This document shows, in pieces, positions 61,833 to 64,000 of a stretch of DNA of 64,000 bases (its first letter is position 1; each line of letters opens with the position of its first letter). The notes beneath the pieces were generated by a model. It searched no databases. It was given only the letters and a program-made list of their open reading frames with translations, and had not been told where the DNA came from. The stretch is from Streptomyces rugosispiralis. Lineage in GTDB: Bacteria; Actinomycetota; Actinomycetes; Streptomycetales; Streptomycetaceae. The stretch is taken from positions 62,001 to 126,000 of the forward strand of contig NZ_JANIAA010000001.1 of NCBI RefSeq assembly GCF_024505145.1, written 5' to 3'. A program made the translations under genes and the position numbers.

Positions 61833-64000
61833 TCACGGGCCGGTGCCGGTGCCGGTGCACGGCGGCTCCGAGGGCGTTCCGGGCGGCAGCTGGTGCTTCC
61901 GTTCGTCGTCGGTGTAGTCGCGGCCCATGCCCTCGCACAGGTCCTTGAACCAGGTGTCGGGACGCAGGTCGAAGGACTGCCGCCAGTCGTCGCCGGCCAT
62001 TGTCAGCCGGCTGCCCCGGACGACCACCGTGTGGCCGCCGCCCGGCATCCGAATAGCGCCGACCCGGTCAGCGGTGGCGGCCTCCCACAGCTCGAGATCG
62101 GTCGCGTACGAGAACGTGACCACTGTGCCTTCGTCGGTTACCCCGACCACGTCACCGGTACTGTCGACCGCTATACGCGGGCCTTGGGCACGTTGCCCGG
62201 CCACCCCCCAGCGGCGCAGAAAGCCGTCGTACTGCTGCACCACCAGTTCCTCGCCATCCGGCGAGAAGACCATGCTGGAGCCGCCGTAATCCGAGTAGAC
62301 CGTGCTGATCCGATCGCCGGACAGTACGCCCGTCCGCTTGCGGGCCCGGATGTCCCACAGCTCCACCCTGCCCCGCTCGGCGTCATTCCGGGCCGCCACC
62401 GCGACCTGGTCCGGATGGCCAGGACGGGCACGGATCTGACCGATCCCCGCGAACGGATTGCCGGAGTCCAGGGGTGTGCGGTCGGCCCACAGCGGCGGTC
62501 CGATCTGCACGCCGCGTTCCGGGTCCACCCGCAGCAGGGCGCCGCCCGCCGTCAGCACGGCGACATCCCCGCCGTACAGCGGCTCGGCCGCGTCCACGGT
62601 TCCCAATTCCTTGTCGGTATCGGGTCCCATGTCCAGCCGCACATCCATCCGGCCGGCCAGGTCACGAGCGGCGTACGTGGACATCTTCGTACCGTTCAGC
62701 TCCCACACCACGAGCCGCGTGGACCGCGCGGTCCATGTCACCTGCCAAGCCTGGCTACGGCGGGTACGGGGAAGTGCGGCGGTGCGGTGGTCGCCGCTCA
62801 CCAGGTCCATCACCTCCAGCCGGCCGTGGGACACCCGCGCCAGGCGCCGCCCGTCGGATGACAGCGCCCCGACGGAGGTATCCGACTTATCCGGCACTCG
62901 GGCGACTTCGCGGTGTGCCTCGACCACCATCAGAGTGTCGCCGACCGGAGCCAGCACCCGCACCCCGCCGCCCGCGCGCGATACGACGGCGATCAGATCC
63001 CGTGGCTCGCTGTCCACCGGTACCCGGGTCCGGTAGGTCTCGCCCGTGGTCGGCCGGGTCAGCGCGATCTCGCTGTATCCGCCGCTCTCGACCTCCTGGG
63101 TATCGAACAGGTACACACCGGTGGCATCCGGCGTCGTGGTGCCGCCGGGGAGCCGCGCGCTCGACCCCCTGGCCAGGTCATGGAGATATGACCTTGACGA
63201 GGAGTCCGACTCGATGGCGTAGGCTCCACCGCCGGCGAGCCACCATGACCCGGCCTTGGTATGGCTTGAGATCTTCCGCACGGGTCTTCCGGTACGCAGA
63301 TCGCGCACCACCACCTCCCTGTTCTTGCCCCGGAGCCAGGGCAGCAACAGCACGGTGTCAGGGTCCACCCCGAACGCCGCATCGCTCAGCACGACACCGC
63401 GCGGGATCACTTCGTCCGCCACGGGCAGTGACTGGCCGCTGCCCGCGTCCCATGCACCCAGGAGCCCCTCGCGGCCGTCGTCCTGCGGCAGTGGTCTGCT
63501 GAACGTGAGCAGCCGCAGAAGCCGGCGGCTGTCCGCGCTGAAGTCCAGGCGCGCACTGTTGACGTTGCGCTCGCCCGCCACCTCACGCGCCAGCACCCGG
63601 GGCCCGCGACTGGTGCCGTCCAGCCGCCAGAGCAGTACGCCGCCCTCGGGTGTGGCCATCGCGTAGTGCCGACCGTCCGGGCTGACGGCACTGCGTATGT
63701 CGCCCTCGGGCACACCGCGCAGCGCGTAGTGGCGCGGTTTTCCCTCCGGTACCCCGGTCACCACGGCCACCTGCTGCGGGCCGACGCCGGACGGTTTGGA
63801 CCGCACCACCATGGTGCGTCCGTCCGGTGTGGCGTCCAGCTCCTGCGCCCGGCCCCGCCACAGGCCCCGGTAGCTGCCCCGTAGGTACTGTCCACGCACG
63901 TACTGGCGGAGCAGCGCCGCCCGGGCCTGCGGCGTGTGCTCGGTGTGCCAGGCGGCCAGTGCCAGCTGCACCGCCGTTCCGGGGGCGCGTTCGGACTGCT
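61833..64000 (-). CDS. WD40-type beta-propeller protein, C-terminal part (5' end outside the window)
   Basis: At least 722 residues; coding continues past 64000 (QSERAPGTAVQLALAAWHTE reads straight from the edge). The visible part starts with helical sequence of the kind that joins a helical or NTPase domain to WD40 repeats in actinobacterial nSTAND/WD40 proteins, then many blades such as TPDGRTMVVRS, SPDGRHYAMATPEGGVLLWR and FSPDGEELVVQQYDGFLRRW. The C-terminus (FDLRPDTWFKDLCEGMGRDY) is the usual end of these proteins. It likely is a signalling or scaffold protein. Confidence 0.8.
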   Translation of the reverse strand, partial: QSERAPGTAVQLALAAWHTEHTPQARAALLRQYVRGQYLRGSYRGLWRGRAQELDATPDGRTMVVRSKPSGVGPQQVAVVTGVPEGKPRHYALRGVPEGDIRSAVSPDGRHYAMATPEGGVLLWRLDGTSRGPRVLAREVAGERNVNSARLDFSADSRRLLRLLTFSRPLPQDDGREGLLGAWDAGSGQSLPVADEVIPRGVVLSDAAFGVDPDTVLLLPWLRGKNREVVVRDLRTGRPVRKISSHTKAGSWWLAGGGAYAIESDSSSRSYLHDLARGSSARLPGGTTTPDATGVYLFDTQEVESGGYSEIALTRPTTGETYRTRVPVDSEPRDLIAVVSRAGGGVRVLAPVGDTLMVVEAHREVARVPDKSDTSVGALSSDGRRLARVSHGRLEVMDLVSGDHRTAALPRTRRSQAWQVTWTARSTRLVVWELNGTKMSTYAARDLAGRMDVRLDMGPDTDKELGTVDAAEPLYGGDVAVLTAGGALLRVDPERGVQIGPPLWADRTPLDSGNPFAGIGQIRARPGHPDQVAVAARNDAERGRVELWDIRARKRTGVLSGDRISTVYSDYGGSSMVFSPDGEELVVQQYDGFLRRWGVAGQRAQGPRIAVDSTGDVVGVTDEGTVVTFSYATDLELWEAATADRVGAIRMPGGGHTVVVRGSRLTMAGDDWRQSFDLRPDTWFKDLCEGMGRDYTDDERKHQLPPGTPSEPPCTGTGTGP

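Noticed and set aside
60876..62861. 661-codon plus-strand ORF across the Usp, DUF6328 and WD40 genes
   Set aside because: Spans three real genes in a shadow frame; no family content.

Overview
The window is high-GC DNA with near-saturated G/C third codon positions, many GTG starts, Tat-type secretion signals and actinobacterial families (AraC, TetR, LacI, IclR and MmyB-type XRE regulators, peptidase inhibitor I36, universal stress protein). It looks like a chromosomal arm of a Streptomyces or close relative: accessory catabolic and secreted functions mixed with decayed transposases and pseudogenes. No rRNA, tRNA, CRISPR array, replication origin or PKS/NRPS cluster was seen.

Layout. 0-5.3 kb: a glycan-degradation group (DUF2264 protein, Tat-exported GH99-like protein, Tat-exported SGNH esterase). 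5.3-11 kb: mostly decayed DNA (fragments of a TPR-like protein, a DUF4232 lipoprotein, a cupin, a phosphotransferase and an ISL3 transposase) around a small secreted protein and an MDR oxidoreductase. 11-20 kb: a membrane protein, then a redox/transport operon (MFS, carboxymuconolactone decarboxylase-like, cupin, zinc alcohol dehydrogenase) divergent from an MmyB-type regulator, a P5C-reductase-like enzyme, and a TetR/esterase divergon. 20-30 kb: nitrilase with AraC regulator, flavodoxin, dienelactone hydrolase, an HTH/Clp-N pair with a clear palindromic promoter, a serine hydrolase, relics of Tn3 and IS701 elements, and a cassette between 40-bp direct repeats holding an alpha/beta-hydrolase whose catalytic triad is lost. 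30-36.8 kb: a secreted beta-propeller protein, a second decayed DUF4232 block, an epoxide hydrolase/CGNR regulator divergon with twin operators, an ISL3 relic and a methyltransferase.

36.8-47.2 kb is an arabinoxylan locus: a broken GH30 xylanase, a clan-A glycosidase, a LacI regulator, a GH43 beta-xylosidase, a GH10-GH62 fusion, a CE1-type feruloyl esterase and a GH54 arabinofuranosidase. Together they would cut the xylan backbone, remove arabinose and ferulate side groups and finish xylo-oligomers outside the cell. A perfect CebR/CelR-type box precedes the GH10-GH62 gene, which suggests that cello-oligosaccharide sensing is superimposed on xylanase expression.

47.3-57.5 kb is a dedicated catabolic cluster with translationally coupled genes on both sides of an IclR regulator: DUF6282 metal hydrolase, bicupin, HpaI-type aldolase, BKACE and HIBYL-CoA-hydrolase-like enzyme on the minus strand; MHS transporter and YtcJ-type amidohydrolase on the plus strand; a proline racemase-family enzyme with its partner ORF at the end. 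I cannot name the substrate; this is the best candidate for an undescribed pathway. 57.5-64 kb holds a broken hydrolase, a methyltransferase, an acetyltransferase, an I36 inhibitor, a universal stress protein, a DUF6328 protein and the C-terminal part of a beta-propeller protein that runs off the window.
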